Positions 53,312 to 61,977 of a stretch of DNA of 64,000 nucleotides are shown piece by piece. The stretch is taken from the NCBI RefSeq assembly GCF_042662685.1, contig NZ_JBHSYO010000004.1, positions 124,001 through 188,000 on the forward strand, in the 5' to 3' direction. The notes beneath the pieces were generated by a model. It saw only the letters and a list, made by a program, of their open reading frames with translations. It had not been told where the DNA came from and made no database searches. The stretch comes from Pseudobowmanella zhangzhouensis (GTDB lineage: Bacteria; Pseudomonadota; Gammaproteobacteria; Enterobacterales; Alteromonadaceae). A program made the translations under genes and the position numbers. The number at the start of each line of letters is the position of its first letter. Position 1 is the first letter of the stretch.

Positions 53312-53578
53312 ATGACTCAGCGAAAAACCTGTCTGATCAAGGTTGTCTCCCACGGCGATATTGAGCAGCATCCCGAACACACTGTACTTCAGGCGCTGGA
53401 AGCCCAGCGTCTGGATGTGCATTATCACTGTCGGGAAGGGTTTTGTGGGGCGTGCCGCACGCGCTTGTTAAGCGGCGAAGTCGACTATGTCATTGAGCCC
53501 CTCGCCTACATCAATGACGATGAAATTCTGCCCTGCTGTTGCAGGGCAGTCACAGATATCGAACTGGAGTTAGCCTAG
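53312..53578 (+). CDS. yfaE: 2Fe-2S ferredoxin YfaE (NrdB radical maintenance)
   Basis: Plant-type ferredoxin of 88 residues with cluster ligands in CREGFCGACRTRL and the fourth Cys in ILPCCCRA. In E. coli YfaE supplies electrons to rebuild the diferric-tyrosyl radical of NrdB, and its place directly after nrdB supports the same job here. Its stop overlaps the next, convergent gene in the shared palindrome CTAG. Confidence 0.94.
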   Translation: MTQRKTCLIKVVSHGDIEQHPEHTVLQALEAQRLDVHYHCREGFCGACRTRLLSGEVDYVIEPLAYINDDEILPCCCRAVTDIELELA

Positions 53579-54369
53579 TCGTAATGGCGTTCGCGTTTGG
53601 TTTCGATGGTGTCGATATAACCATGCCAGGTGGCGTAGCCAATCAACGGCATTAAAATTAAAAACGCAAAGAAGTAAGTAATAAATCCGATTCCTACACA
53701 GGTCAGAATAATCAACGCCCATACCGCCATTGGCGCTTTATTAACCCACACCGCATTCATACTACTGAGCACCGCAGTGGCTAAGTCCACCCGACGCTCC
53801 ATCAATATCGGCTGAGTAAACGCACTGATAAAAAACACCAGCATAGTAAACCCTGCGCCCACCACGGTACCGAGTAATAAAAACGGCATCAGGTTGGCTA
53901 AATTGGGCTCCAGATAATTAGGGTATAACGCGTGGATTAAGGCCGATACCCGCAGCCAGAAAATCATGATCACCAACAGCAGTAAGCCAAACGCCCATTC
54001 ATTCACGGCATTACGGTTGATCGCCTTGATGCTGTGCCACAGGCTGGGCTGATGGCCTTTTTCCAGCTCCCAGCTGACATCATATAAACCTGCCGCCAAA
54101 AACGGCCCCAACAACATAAAACACACAATCGAGGGTAGAATAATCAGGTGCCAACCGGTCAGTTCCACCAGGTAATAAATCACCCAGGGTGCAAGTGTAA
54201 ACAACACCCCGAAGAACAGTGTGATCACCGGCGCCCTGAATGCATCACGCCAACCAAGCCCCAACCATTTGAGGGGATCGGCCACATCTAATTGCTTACA
54301 GGGAATAATTCGGGCAAATCCGGTTTCTTTAAGGGCATTATCCGGCGATTGTTTAAATGACTGTGACAT
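53575..54369 (-). CDS. DUF2189 integral membrane protein
   Basis: Membrane protein of 264 residues with about six hydrophobic helices. Family marks are the cytoplasmic N terminus DPLKWLGLGWRDAFRAP and the LLGPFLAAGLYDVSWELEKGHQP segment, typical of DUF2189. Function unknown. ATG 54369 has GGGAGCG upstream; an in-frame start four codons earlier is less likely. It overlaps yfaE by 4 bp at CTAG. Confidence 0.85.
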   Translation of the reverse strand: MSQSFKQSPDNALKETGFARIIPCKQLDVADPLKWLGLGWRDAFRAPVITLFFGVLFTLAPWVIYYLVELTGWHLIILPSIVCFMLLGPFLAAGLYDVSWELEKGHQPSLWHSIKAINRNAVNEWAFGLLLLVIMIFWLRVSALIHALYPNYLEPNLANLMPFLLLGTVVGAGFTMLVFFISAFTQPILMERRVDLATAVLSSMNAVWVNKAPMAVWALIILTCVGIGFITYFFAFLILMPLIGYATWHGYIDTIETKRERHYD

Positions 54370-54515
54370 AAGCGCTCCCACTCGTGATCCGGCTACAAGC
54401 AGGAAAAAGCGCCGTGTAATTGGGTTAAACGAACCAATAATTCAAACACTTAACCTGCCACTGGAAAAAGTGTAGACCACAGACAGCGACTTTATGCCAT
54501 TGTCGGTCACTCAAT

Positions 54516-55034
54516 TTACGCCCCCCCGATAGGATGCCAGCGCAAGCGGGTTTGATAATGTGTTGCCAGCAACTGATTAAGCTGGGTAAAGGCGGTTACA
54601 CGCTCCCTCTCATTACTGATACATTGCCAGCAAAATCGGTGACAATTGTTTTTCAGTACGTCGTATTCGCTGTAGGTGAACACCTTACTCAGCGCAATCG
54701 AGGCTGCGCGCTGATTTTCAATGGCGTTACCGGCCGCATCGCATAATACAAATATCCTTTCACCACTGCGGTTAGCCAAAAAACGTGACGGTGATACGGC
54801 GCGCACCAAGCCATTTCCTTTTAGTTCGATGATCTGGCCGTCCACCCAGATCCCAGTGTGGTCAAATACGCCATAGATCCCGCAGCACACTACGGCACCG
54901 TCGGTCGGGCTGACTTGCATAACCGATTCGCCAGGATAATGAATTACCTGCGAACCCTTTGGAGAGCGTCGCTCTTTATCTGCGATAGCCAGCGCGGCTA
55001 AGCCGGCGCCGAGCCAAATAAGGGGTGCTGCCAT
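54516..55034 (-). CDS. LRAT-like papain-fold (NlpC/P60 superfamily) protein
   Basis: I do not know this gene by name. The 172 residues contain a His in FDHTGIWVDGQIIEL (His59) and a Cys in LKNNCHRFCWQC (Cys131). That His-then-Cys order with NCxxFC is the circularly permuted arrangement of LRAT and related acyltransferase or hydrolase domains. The N terminus is hydrophobic (about 4-18) and may anchor it in the membrane. Lipid acyl transfer or amide hydrolysis is plausible but unproven. Monocistronic, divergent from dgt. Confidence 0.65.
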   Translation of the reverse strand: MAAPLIWLGAGLAALAIADKERRSPKGSQVIHYPGESVMQVSPTDGAVVCCGIYGVFDHTGIWVDGQIIELKGNGLVRAVSPSRFLANRSGERIFVLCDAAGNAIENQRAASIALSKVFTYSEYDVLKNNCHRFCWQCISNERERVTAFTQLNQLLATHYQTRLRWHPIGGA

Positions 55035-55223
55035 ACTGCCTCCTGTTTGCCCCAGTGTGGCGTAATATTGACCACTTCGAAAGTCAGTGTTTGTAAGTAA
55101 TTGTGAGCAATTTCCAATGCTTAGCCGCCAACCTCATGGCATACTGATGAACAAAATTAGTCCAACGTCATTGCGGCCGGCATTTCACCATTAATGTACC
55201 GCAGACAACCAGGGAGTAGCGCC

Positions 55224-56537
55224 ATGCAATCTCAGTGGCAGGAAAGATTCCAGACTCAGGCCAGCAATCGGGAACGGGATCATCGTAACCCTTTCCAGCG
55301 TGACAAAGCGCGAGTGTTACACTCCGCCGCATTTCGCCGCCTGCAGGCAAAAACGCAGGTGCATGGCGTCGGTATGAGTGATTTCCACCGCACTCGCCTG
55401 ACCCACTCGCTGGAAGCATCGCAAATTGGTCAGGGCATCGCGGCCCAATTGGCTATCAAGCAACCTGAACTGGCTGCACAATTGCACCTGGACGATACCC
55501 TTATCGAAACCCTGTGTTTGGCCCACGACATTGGCCATCCGCCGTTTGGCCATGGCGGGGAAATTGCCCTGCACTACATGATGCGTGAACACGGTGGCTT
55601 CGAAGGCAATGGCCAGACGTTTCGTATTGTGACGCGTCTGGAGCCTTACACGCCGGCAAATGGCATGAATCTTTGCCGTCGCACCGTATTGGGGTTAGTC
55701 AAGTATCCGGCGTTTATCAATCAGATGCTGGCGCCGGAACAACGCCGCAGTGTTGCCGATTTTCGCCAGCTTAAAGCCAGTGAATGGTATCCACCCAAAG
55801 GCCTGTTTGATTGCGACAAAGAAATGTACGACTGGGTAACGGCGCCACTGTCTGATTCCGATAAATCGCGTCTGGCTGAGCTGACTGCTGGTAAATATGG
55901 TCTGCGCACCTGCTACAAATCGCTGGATTGTTCGATTATGGAACTGGCTGATGATATCGCCTATGGCATCCATGACTTAGAAGACGCGATCACTATGGGG
56001 ATTGTGCAGGCACACCACTTCGAGTCAATGCAGGCTGACCTAAAAGCCATGCAAGGCAGTTGGTTCGCTAATCACGCTGACAAACTGGCCGAACAATTAT
56101 TCAGTCCACATCATTACAGCCGCAAAGATGCGATAGGCGCGCTGGTAAACCAACTTGTTACCTCTATTGAACTGCGCGCCCACAGTGAGCCGTTTGATAA
56201 CCCTTTGCTCACTTACAATGCGGTGATGGATCCGGAAGCCAAAGCCGCACTGGATATGTTTAAAGGGTTTGTATACGAGCACGTAATCAATCAACCCTCT
56301 AAACAGCGTCATGAATACAAAGGCCAACAAATAATTATGCAATTGTTTGAAGCCTTTAGCTCAGATCCAGAGCGATTGTTGCCGGCTAATACGGCAGTTC
56401 GCTGGCAACGCGCTGACGGCGAGCATGCTAAAGCGCGGGTTATCAGTGATTATCTGTCAGGCATGACAGATGACTATGCAACGCGGATGTTTGCCAATCT
56501 CTTTTTACCCGGCACGCTGCATAACCATCATTCCTGA
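55224..56537 (+). CDS. dgt: Deoxyguanosinetriphosphate triphosphohydrolase-like protein
   Basis: HD-domain dNTPase that cleaves dNTPs to deoxynucleoside and triphosphate. FHRTRLTHSLEASQIG and the metal His-Asp pair in CLAHDIGHPPFGHGGE give the HD site; SLDCSIMELADDIAYGIHDLEDA supplies the final Asp. 437 residues from ATG 55224, which has AGGGAG upstream; an in-frame ATG at 55194 is not supported. Some relatives deplete dNTPs during phage infection, others simply balance pools. It sits 1.6 kb after the reductase genes. Confidence 0.92.
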   Translation: MQSQWQERFQTQASNRERDHRNPFQRDKARVLHSAAFRRLQAKTQVHGVGMSDFHRTRLTHSLEASQIGQGIAAQLAIKQPELAAQLHLDDTLIETLCLAHDIGHPPFGHGGEIALHYMMREHGGFEGNGQTFRIVTRLEPYTPANGMNLCRRTVLGLVKYPAFINQMLAPEQRRSVADFRQLKASEWYPPKGLFDCDKEMYDWVTAPLSDSDKSRLAELTAGKYGLRTCYKSLDCSIMELADDIAYGIHDLEDAITMGIVQAHHFESMQADLKAMQGSWFANHADKLAEQLFSPHHYSRKDAIGALVNQLVTSIELRAHSEPFDNPLLTYNAVMDPEAKAALDMFKGFVYEHVINQPSKQRHEYKGQQIIMQLFEAFSSDPERLLPANTAVRWQRADGEHAKARVISDYLSGMTDDYATRMFANLFLPGTLHNHHS

Positions 56538-57457
56538 GATTGGGCCGGGTTAAGAATGATGAAACGCTCGGGATCAACCACAAAACCAGCTTGCTGGTAA
56601 GCTTTAAGGATTCTGCCCTGCTCACGCAGGGCTGCCAGACCGATTTGGATTGCATCAAATGCCGCATTACCATCAGGGTGATGTTTACTTATCACAAAAT
56701 GGCGGCTGTCGTTTAACAGCACCACGACTCCAGGTACGGGTTGTAAACGAATATTTTCCAATTCATATATTTCGTGTCCGGAGCGATACAATGGCATCAG
56801 CATAAAATCTACCCAACCATTGCTAACCATCCGGGCCATACTGATCCATTCATCCTCACGCAGTACCTTGCTTAATCCAAGAGACTGGATGGTGCGCCAA
56901 TCAGTGCGCCACAGGGGCGTCGAAATCGCCGAAAATTGTTGCAACTGCGCCAGGTTGTTGACCTTGAGGATGGCCTGATTCTGCATCCCGGTATAAATAC
57001 CAGCAACATACTCGCCACGCCGGATCACCGAGTCAGATATATATACATCCTGCTGCAATTCCTCGGCATCAGCGAGCCAATAAGAGTCAAAACTAATCAG
57101 CAACTTACCTTGTTGCAGCAAACGCGTATTACGAAAATTTACTTTACCTGCGTGATATTGATAATCCCTTTTAAAGCCACCTATCGCCATTGCCTGCTGT
57201 GCAATGATCATATCGACAACATCTCGTCTTATGGTGCGACCACTGAACTCCCTGATATCCAGCACATCGCGGTTAGCGACAAAGGCCAGATAATCCTCAA
57301 GTACATCATCACGTATATACAGCTCCACAGCATTTTGGGCCACGGCAGCCTGTGACCACACCATAGCAGTACCGACCATCAAGACATTTATCCATCTGAT
57401 CAGCCGAAGAGGTAAACGCCTGTCGTCAAAACCACTGCACATGAACATAAGGGACAT
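56528..57457 (-). CDS. Periplasmic solute-binding-like protein
   Basis: A 309-residue protein I can only place broadly. A signal peptide ends near AAVAQ. The mature part resembles type 2 periplasmic-binding folds (SBP_bac_3-like) in order of elements, with VDFMLMPLYRSGHEIYELENIRLQPVPGVVVLL, but no ligand motif or ABC transporter is nearby. Many Alteromonadales carry such orphan binding proteins. The start is uncertain: ATG at 57457, 57448 or 57442, or TTG at 57490, none with a good ribosome site. It overlaps dgt tail to tail by 10 bp. Confidence 0.6.
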   Translation of the reverse strand: MSLMFMCSGFDDRRLPLRLIRWINVLMVGTAMVWSQAAVAQNAVELYIRDDVLEDYLAFVANRDVLDIREFSGRTIRRDVVDMIIAQQAMAIGGFKRDYQYHAGKVNFRNTRLLQQGKLLISFDSYWLADAEELQQDVYISDSVIRRGEYVAGIYTGMQNQAILKVNNLAQLQQFSAISTPLWRTDWRTIQSLGLSKVLREDEWISMARMVSNGWVDFMLMPLYRSGHEIYELENIRLQPVPGVVVLLNDSRHFVISKHHPDGNAAFDAIQIGLAALREQGRILKAYQQAGFVVDPERFIILNPAQSQE

Positions 57458-57539
57458 CCAACACCACTGTATGATTAATTGTTTAAACAATGCAGAGAAA
57501 ATACCAACACAGTTTATAAAAATTGCATAAAAAAAATAC

Positions 57540-57568
57540 TTGCATGTTTTTTTATACAGTACTACTGT
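57540..57568 (+). promoter_or_regulatory. Candidate promoter of the SulA-like gene
   Basis: TTGCAT (57540-57545) and TACTGT (57563-57568) with a 17-bp spacer. A perfect 17-bp dyad ATACAGTACTACTGTAT (57554-57570) covers the -10. A LexA box begins 10 bp after the -10. Confidence 0.5.
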
Positions 57569-57577
57569 ATACCCACA

Positions 57578-57593
57578 CTGTATAAATGAACAG
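57578..57593. promoter_or_regulatory. LexA (SOS) box
   Basis: CTGTATAAATGAACAG fits the LexA pattern CTGT-N8-ACAG exactly. A degenerate second copy, CTGT-N8-ACTG at 57565-57580, overlaps it by three bases and sits on the -10. The box ends 7 bp before the SulA-like start codon. Confidence 0.8.
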
Positions 57594-57600
57594 GTAATTT

Positions 57601-57981
57601 ATGGCTACCGTTGAACGTCTTGAACAAGGCTTTGCAGAACACAAATTGATGACTATCGATATGGATCGTCAGCAGGCGTTAGCGCCATTGCTAGCTCAAT
57701 TTCAGCAACAACGTCGCTGGTTGTATGTGTTGAGCGATAATTTGCAGGTTACGCACCCCCTGAACCATTGCATCATGATGCGTAAGCCTGGTCAGGATCT
57801 GTTACACGCCTGGTTAAAGAAGTTAATCAAGTGCGGTCAGGCAGGCTGTATCGTGGTACAGGATATGAATCTGCCGGAAAGTGATTACCGGGTCTTAAAA
57901 ATGCTTTGCCTGCTATATAAGGTCACGGTAATTAATCTTCGCCATTCAGGGGATGCTAATTTAGTATACGGTCCCTGGTAA
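57601..57981 (+). CDS. sulA: SulA-like SOS cell-division inhibitor
   Basis: A 126-residue RecA-fold-like protein. LLAQFQQQRRWLYVLSDNLQV resembles the conserved FtsZ-binding entry region of E. coli SulA, and the later strand-turn layout (GQAGCIVVQDMNLPESDYRVLKMLC) is that of the SulA family. E. coli SulA blocks FtsZ polymerisation after DNA damage and is degraded by Lon. The LexA box directly in front is strong supporting evidence. It lies divergent from the binding protein and 17 bp before ychJ. Confidence 0.78.
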   Translation: MATVERLEQGFAEHKLMTIDMDRQQALAPLLAQFQQQRRWLYVLSDNLQVTHPLNHCIMMRKPGQDLLHAWLKKLIKCGQAGCIVVQDMNLPESDYRVLKMLCLLYKVTVINLRHSGDANLVYGPW

Positions 57982-57998
57982 TCTTAATGGCGTAAGGC

Positions 57999-58466
57999 AT
58001 GCAATGTCCTTGTCGAAGCGGTCAGTTGTATTCCACCTGTTGTGGCCGCTTTATTCAACAATCTGAAATTCCCTCCTGCCCACAGTCCCTGATGCGTTCC
58101 CGATACACTGCGTTTGCATTGGCGGATGGCCAGTATTTGTTTCATAGCTGGCATGAAAGCACACGCCCTGACTTAGGCAGTTTAGATTTGACTGATGATC
58201 CTCAGCATTGGATAGGGTTGCAGATCCTCGGGCACAAACTATCGGACGAACAACACGGCGAAGTGGAATTTATCGCTTATTCCTGTGTGGGTGGGGCATT
58301 ATATCAATTACGTGAACGTTCCGATTTTCTTTGTGAACAAGGCAAATGGTATTACGTGAGCGGTGATATTCACCCGCAAAGCGGCAAAATTAAAAACGCA
58401 GCAAACCTGCCCTGCCCCTGTTTGTCAGGTAAAAAATTCAAAAAATGCTGTGCGCGTCTGGATTAA
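57999..58466 (+). CDS. ychJ: YchJ family protein (UPF0225) with two SEC-C motifs
   Basis: A 155-residue protein with a Cys cluster at each end: CPCRSGQLYSTCC at the N terminus and LPCPCLSGKKFKKCC at the C terminus, both SEC-C-type zinc motifs. The middle, SLMRSRYTAFALADGQYLFHSWH, is the YchJ NTF2-like core. Function is unknown. It starts 17 bp after sulA and may be carried on the same SOS-induced transcript. Confidence 0.9.
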   Translation: MQCPCRSGQLYSTCCGRFIQQSEIPSCPQSLMRSRYTAFALADGQYLFHSWHESTRPDLGSLDLTDDPQHWIGLQILGHKLSDEQHGEVEFIAYSCVGGALYQLRERSDFLCEQGKWYYVSGDIHPQSGKIKNAANLPCPCLSGKKFKKCCARLD

Positions 58467-58937
58467 TTAAGCCGCCTGATGGAGTGCATCCAACACGTTA
58501 AGTAATTGCCGTGGGTCTTCATGCACAGCCTGTCGCCCAGTACCTGCTTGTAACCGCTGTTGCGTGTATAGCGCACAATTTGACACCACCTCGGCACTGA
58601 GATGTTTCGGATCATTTTTAACAGCTAGCGGCTGCGGATGCATGGCCTGCCATAATCTGGCACTGTCGATAAGGCCTTGTTGAATCAGGCTTGTCAGCGT
58701 AGCAGATGATACCCAGTCGTCTGCTGTGGCCGCGAGGTGGCTGGCCGGGTAGTCACTTACCGGTTTACTGACGTGGTGGTCGGTTGGCGCAGAAAAGACA
58801 TACGGCTGCGCACTGGCATCCGGGTTTTGCATCGCCATATACAACGCAAATAATGCCGCGCCATCCGACTGGCTCAGTGCCGCGGCAACCGTTCCATTGA
58901 ATTCCGGATGAAGTTCGAGGCCTTTTATGGGCAGCAT
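58467..58937 (-). CDS. Hypothetical protein, possibly VC2046/SO_2500 family
   Basis: A soluble 156-residue protein without signal peptide or clear catalytic motif. The pattern ELHPEFNGTVAAALSQSDGAALFALYMAMQ near the N terminus resembles the VC2046/SO_2500 family of vibrios and shewanellas, a group of unknown function; I recall this and cannot check it. It abuts ychJ: the two stop codons are adjacent, convergent. No Shine-Dalgarno is seen at ATG 58937. Confidence 0.6.
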   Translation of the reverse strand: MLPIKGLELHPEFNGTVAAALSQSDGAALFALYMAMQNPDASAQPYVFSAPTDHHVSKPVSDYPASHLAATADDWVSSATLTSLIQQGLIDSARLWQAMHPQPLAVKNDPKHLSAEVVSNCALYTQQRLQAGTGRQAVHEDPRQLLNVLDALHQAA

Positions 58938-59080
58938 GGGCAGATGAAACTTTCAGCAGACAAGGTTAATTGTATTCATCGGCATAAAATGTCGAAAGTT
59001 GAATACCTTAACGTGCTTGCGTTTGTTCCCGTTTTCTACAAGTATGAGAGGCAAAGACAACCTGCCGGAAGTAAATCACG

Positions 59081-60727
59081 TTGACTGATAATTCCCTGAC
59101 CTATCACGATAAAAATATTCTGGTCGTTGAAGATCATGACGGCAACCTGATGTTACTGCGTAATGCGCTCAGCAAATTAGGCGCACAGCATGTGTCAGTG
59201 TGCCGACATGCCGCCGATGCTGCCGAGTTGTGTCGTCAGCAACAATTTGATTTTCTTATCAGCGACGTCAATTTGGGCAACCACGAGCAAAATGGCTTGC
59301 AGCTTGTGGAACAACTGCGTGCCACCAATGCCCTGCCATTAGCCTCTGTGTGTTTATTGATTAGCGGTCAAATGCAGCGCCCTGCACTGATGGGCAAAGC
59401 CGAATTACAACCCGATGATTACCTGTTGAAGCCTTTTAATCATGAAAATCTGCATCAGCGTCTGCAAAAAGCCAGCCTAAAACGACGGACATTGCTGCCT
59501 ATCTATCAGCAACTGGAAGCGGGCAATATCAAAGGCGCGATCAATGCCTGTAAAACAGAATTATCCAAAACCAGCCGCTATCGGCAGTTTTGCTCATTGG
59601 TAATCACCGAACTGCTGTGGCGCAATGGCGACTTTAAGTCTGCGGCCAGTTTGTTAAATCAACTGATGAATGACACCCAGTTACCCTGGGTCGTCATTGC
59701 CATGGCGCGCACCCAACTGTATCTGCGCCAGTTTAACGAAGCATCAGAATTAGCCAGACGCATGCTGGAAAACCGCATGGTGGCTGACGATGCCCATGAA
59801 GTGCTGGCACAGTGTCTGTTGCGCACTGAAAAATTGCAGGAAGCCTGTGACGAGGTAAAAGAAGCGATCCGCATCGCCCCTCACTCCATTGAACGGCACT
59901 ACCTGGGCTGCGAGATTGCTCAGGCAAATGGCGATTATGATTTTGCCAAGCAATGTTGTCTGTCGATCCTTGAACAAACCCGATTCTCGATTCATCGCAG
60001 CGTCAGCCATTTGTGCAACTATGTAAGAAGTCTGTTGGAGCAGGCTGCCAATACCAGCTCAGAGCAGGAAAAGCGTCAATTACAGAATCAGGCAGTCGAT
60101 ACTCTGCAACGGGAGGCATCGTCCGCATTGGTTAAGCAGGCCAAAGAGTTCGACTTTGATGCATATCGTTCACTGATTGCTGCGCGCGTCGAATTATTGC
60201 AGGGTAAGATGCAAAGCGCCCGTCAGGCGATGGCTGATGCCAATCAATATTTGGCTCGCCATGCACAGTTTCCTCTCGAATTGGCGGCGGACAGTGCTTA
60301 TATGCTCAATGAGTTAGGGGATTACGAGCAGTTACATGCGCTAATGCAGGAACTGGATGCGCGTCAATATACGCCTAACCCGGTCACAGCCCACGCACTT
60401 GAGCAGATCAGGCATCAATCCGAAGGATCCATGCAGCAATATATGCTGCTGTTGGCTGATGCCGAAAACCACTTCATTCAGGGTAAGTTTCAACTTGCCT
60501 ATGACACCCTTAAACGCGCCAAACGTTTAAGTCCCGGTAACCCGAACTTACTGTTAAAGCTGCTGCAATACGCGATTAAGTTACAGGGATTTTTTACCAC
60601 GCCGGACGCGGATATTAGTGCCGATTGCCGCGATACGGTGCAGCAATTAAGGCGGATGTCGTTGGATGAAAAACAAAGCAAAGCACTGGCAATTTTGATC
60701 GCACAAGCGGAGCAATATTTACGATGA
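59081..60727 (+). CDS. Response regulator with TPR repeats
   Basis: CheY-type receiver (about 10-130) with acidic pocket VVEDHD, phospho-acceptor Asp62 in FLISDVNLG, Ser in LLISGQ and Lys in YLLKPF, followed by about 400 residues of helical TPR-like repeats and no DNA-binding or enzyme domain. The layout is like Vibrio VieB, which controls a signalling partner by binding. The start is TTG 59081: a stop lies 9 bp upstream in frame and GGAAG is suitably placed. It overlaps the next gene by 4 bp (ATGA). No kinase is nearby. Confidence 0.85.
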   Translation: MTDNSLTYHDKNILVVEDHDGNLMLLRNALSKLGAQHVSVCRHAADAAELCRQQQFDFLISDVNLGNHEQNGLQLVEQLRATNALPLASVCLLISGQMQRPALMGKAELQPDDYLLKPFNHENLHQRLQKASLKRRTLLPIYQQLEAGNIKGAINACKTELSKTSRYRQFCSLVITELLWRNGDFKSAASLLNQLMNDTQLPWVVIAMARTQLYLRQFNEASELARRMLENRMVADDAHEVLAQCLLRTEKLQEACDEVKEAIRIAPHSIERHYLGCEIAQANGDYDFAKQCCLSILEQTRFSIHRSVSHLCNYVRSLLEQAANTSSEQEKRQLQNQAVDTLQREASSALVKQAKEFDFDAYRSLIAARVELLQGKMQSARQAMADANQYLARHAQFPLELAADSAYMLNELGDYEQLHALMQELDARQYTPNPVTAHALEQIRHQSEGSMQQYMLLLADAENHFIQGKFQLAYDTLKRAKRLSPGNPNLLLKLLQYAIKLQGFFTTPDADISADCRDTVQQLRRMSLDEKQSKALAILIAQAEQYLR

Positions 60728-61029
60728 AAAATATCACCAAAACAGTTGGATGCGGGATAGTTGCGGTTTTATCGGGGTGTAGCAGTAAGCCACAGGATTG
60801 TGAACAATTGCTCGACGTATTATCACAGCAGCGGGAGTGTCAGATGCTGATTTACCAGATTCAGCATAATCAAAATCCACAGCAAGTCACCGAGGCCCGC
60901 CGCCGCTTCGATCAGGCCTGTACCGAGTTTCGCTATTACCGGGATGAATATGAAACCATCTGCCCCGGACATGATATGAAGATCGATGAGATGAAACAGC
61001 CAGATAACTCAGGTGACGGAGCGAACTAA
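60724..61029 (+). CDS. Small predicted lipoprotein
   Basis: A 101-residue protein with a lipobox LSGC at residues 16-19 after a short hydrophobic signal, so it should be lipid-anchored at Cys19. The mature part is helical and has further Cys residues in DCEQL, ECQML, ACTEF and TICPG, which could form disulfides. No family recognised. Its start overlaps the receiver-TPR stop (ATGA) and its end overlaps the pirin gene by 21 bp on the other strand. Confidence 0.7.
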   Translation: MKNITKTVGCGIVAVLSGCSSKPQDCEQLLDVLSQQRECQMLIYQIQHNQNPQQVTEARRRFDQACTEFRYYRDEYETICPGHDMKIDEMKQPDNSGDGAN

Positions 61030-61848
61030 CCTGCCTTGCTGATAGTCCATTAACGCCTGACGGATTTCAGCCTCGCTGTTCATCACAAACGGGCCATATT
61101 GCACAATCGGCTCCTCAATCGGTCTTGCCGCGACGATGATGCAGGCACTGTCTGACTTCAATGCGATTTTCAGGGTATTGCCGGTATCCAGCACTGCCAG
61201 TTCGCCTTTTTGTAAAATCTTACCGGCCAACTCTGCCTGACCTTCAAAACAGTACACAAAAGCATTCAACATAGCCGGCAGCGGCATCGCCAGCGTCGCC
61301 GCGCCGACACTGCGCACATCTAAGAACAGTGGCTCCACCGCAACATTTTTTACCGGCCCGGCTACGCCCTCGAATTCACCGGCCAATACTTTGACCTGAA
61401 GTTCGCCTTTTTCCAGTACCGGCACATCTTCAGGCGCGATGTCCTGATAACCGGGTGAGGACATTTTTTCACTGGCGGGCAGATTCACCCAAAGCTGAAA
61501 TCCACGTAACAGTCCCTCAGTCTGGCGCGGCATCTCCGAATGAATAATGCCACTACCGGCATTCATCCATTGAATCCCACCGCTTTCAATCAGGCCTTCA
61601 TTACCCGCAGAGTCCGCATGGGCCATTTTACCCTGCAGCATATAGGTCACGGTCTGAAAGCCACGGTGAGGGTGATTCGGAAAACCAGCCAGATAATCGT
61701 CAGGTTGATCGGAGCCAAACTCATCCAACATCAAAAATGGATCCAGATTTCGTAACGCGGGTTGACCGATGATACGTTTAAGACTAACGCCCGCTCCGTC
61801 ACTGGTTTGAATCCCGCTTACTTTTTGTTTAATTGCCCGATAATGCAT
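61009..61848 (-). CDS. Pirin family protein
   Basis: Bicupin of 279 residues. The metal site of the first cupin is visible in FPNHPHRGFQTVTYML with further ligands in SGIIHSEMPRQ; LDPFLMLDEFGSDQPDDY is the pirin N-terminal signature. Bacterial pirins (such as YhhW) can have quercetinase activity or act as redox-sensing partners. ATG 61848 has GGAG upstream; the ORF extends 48 codons further but those residues are not conserved and lie over the tcdA leader. Confidence 0.93.
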   Translation of the reverse strand: MHYRAIKQKVSGIQTSDGAGVSLKRIIGQPALRNLDPFLMLDEFGSDQPDDYLAGFPNHPHRGFQTVTYMLQGKMAHADSAGNEGLIESGGIQWMNAGSGIIHSEMPRQTEGLLRGFQLWVNLPASEKMSSPGYQDIAPEDVPVLEKGELQVKVLAGEFEGVAGPVKNVAVEPLFLDVRSVGAATLAMPLPAMLNAFVYCFEGQAELAGKILQKGELAVLDTGNTLKIALKSDSACIIVAARPIEEPIVQYGPFVMNSEAEIRQALMDYQQGRLVRSVT

Positions 61849-61977
61849 GTGCCGCTCCGTTGCCCGATCAACTGCATGCAGTCTAACGAAAAATCCTCTT
61901 CGTTGGATCAGATTTTGACAACCTCGACGAACGCAGCAGCCATGATATACTTCGCGCCCGAAATTGAGGTAACAAGA

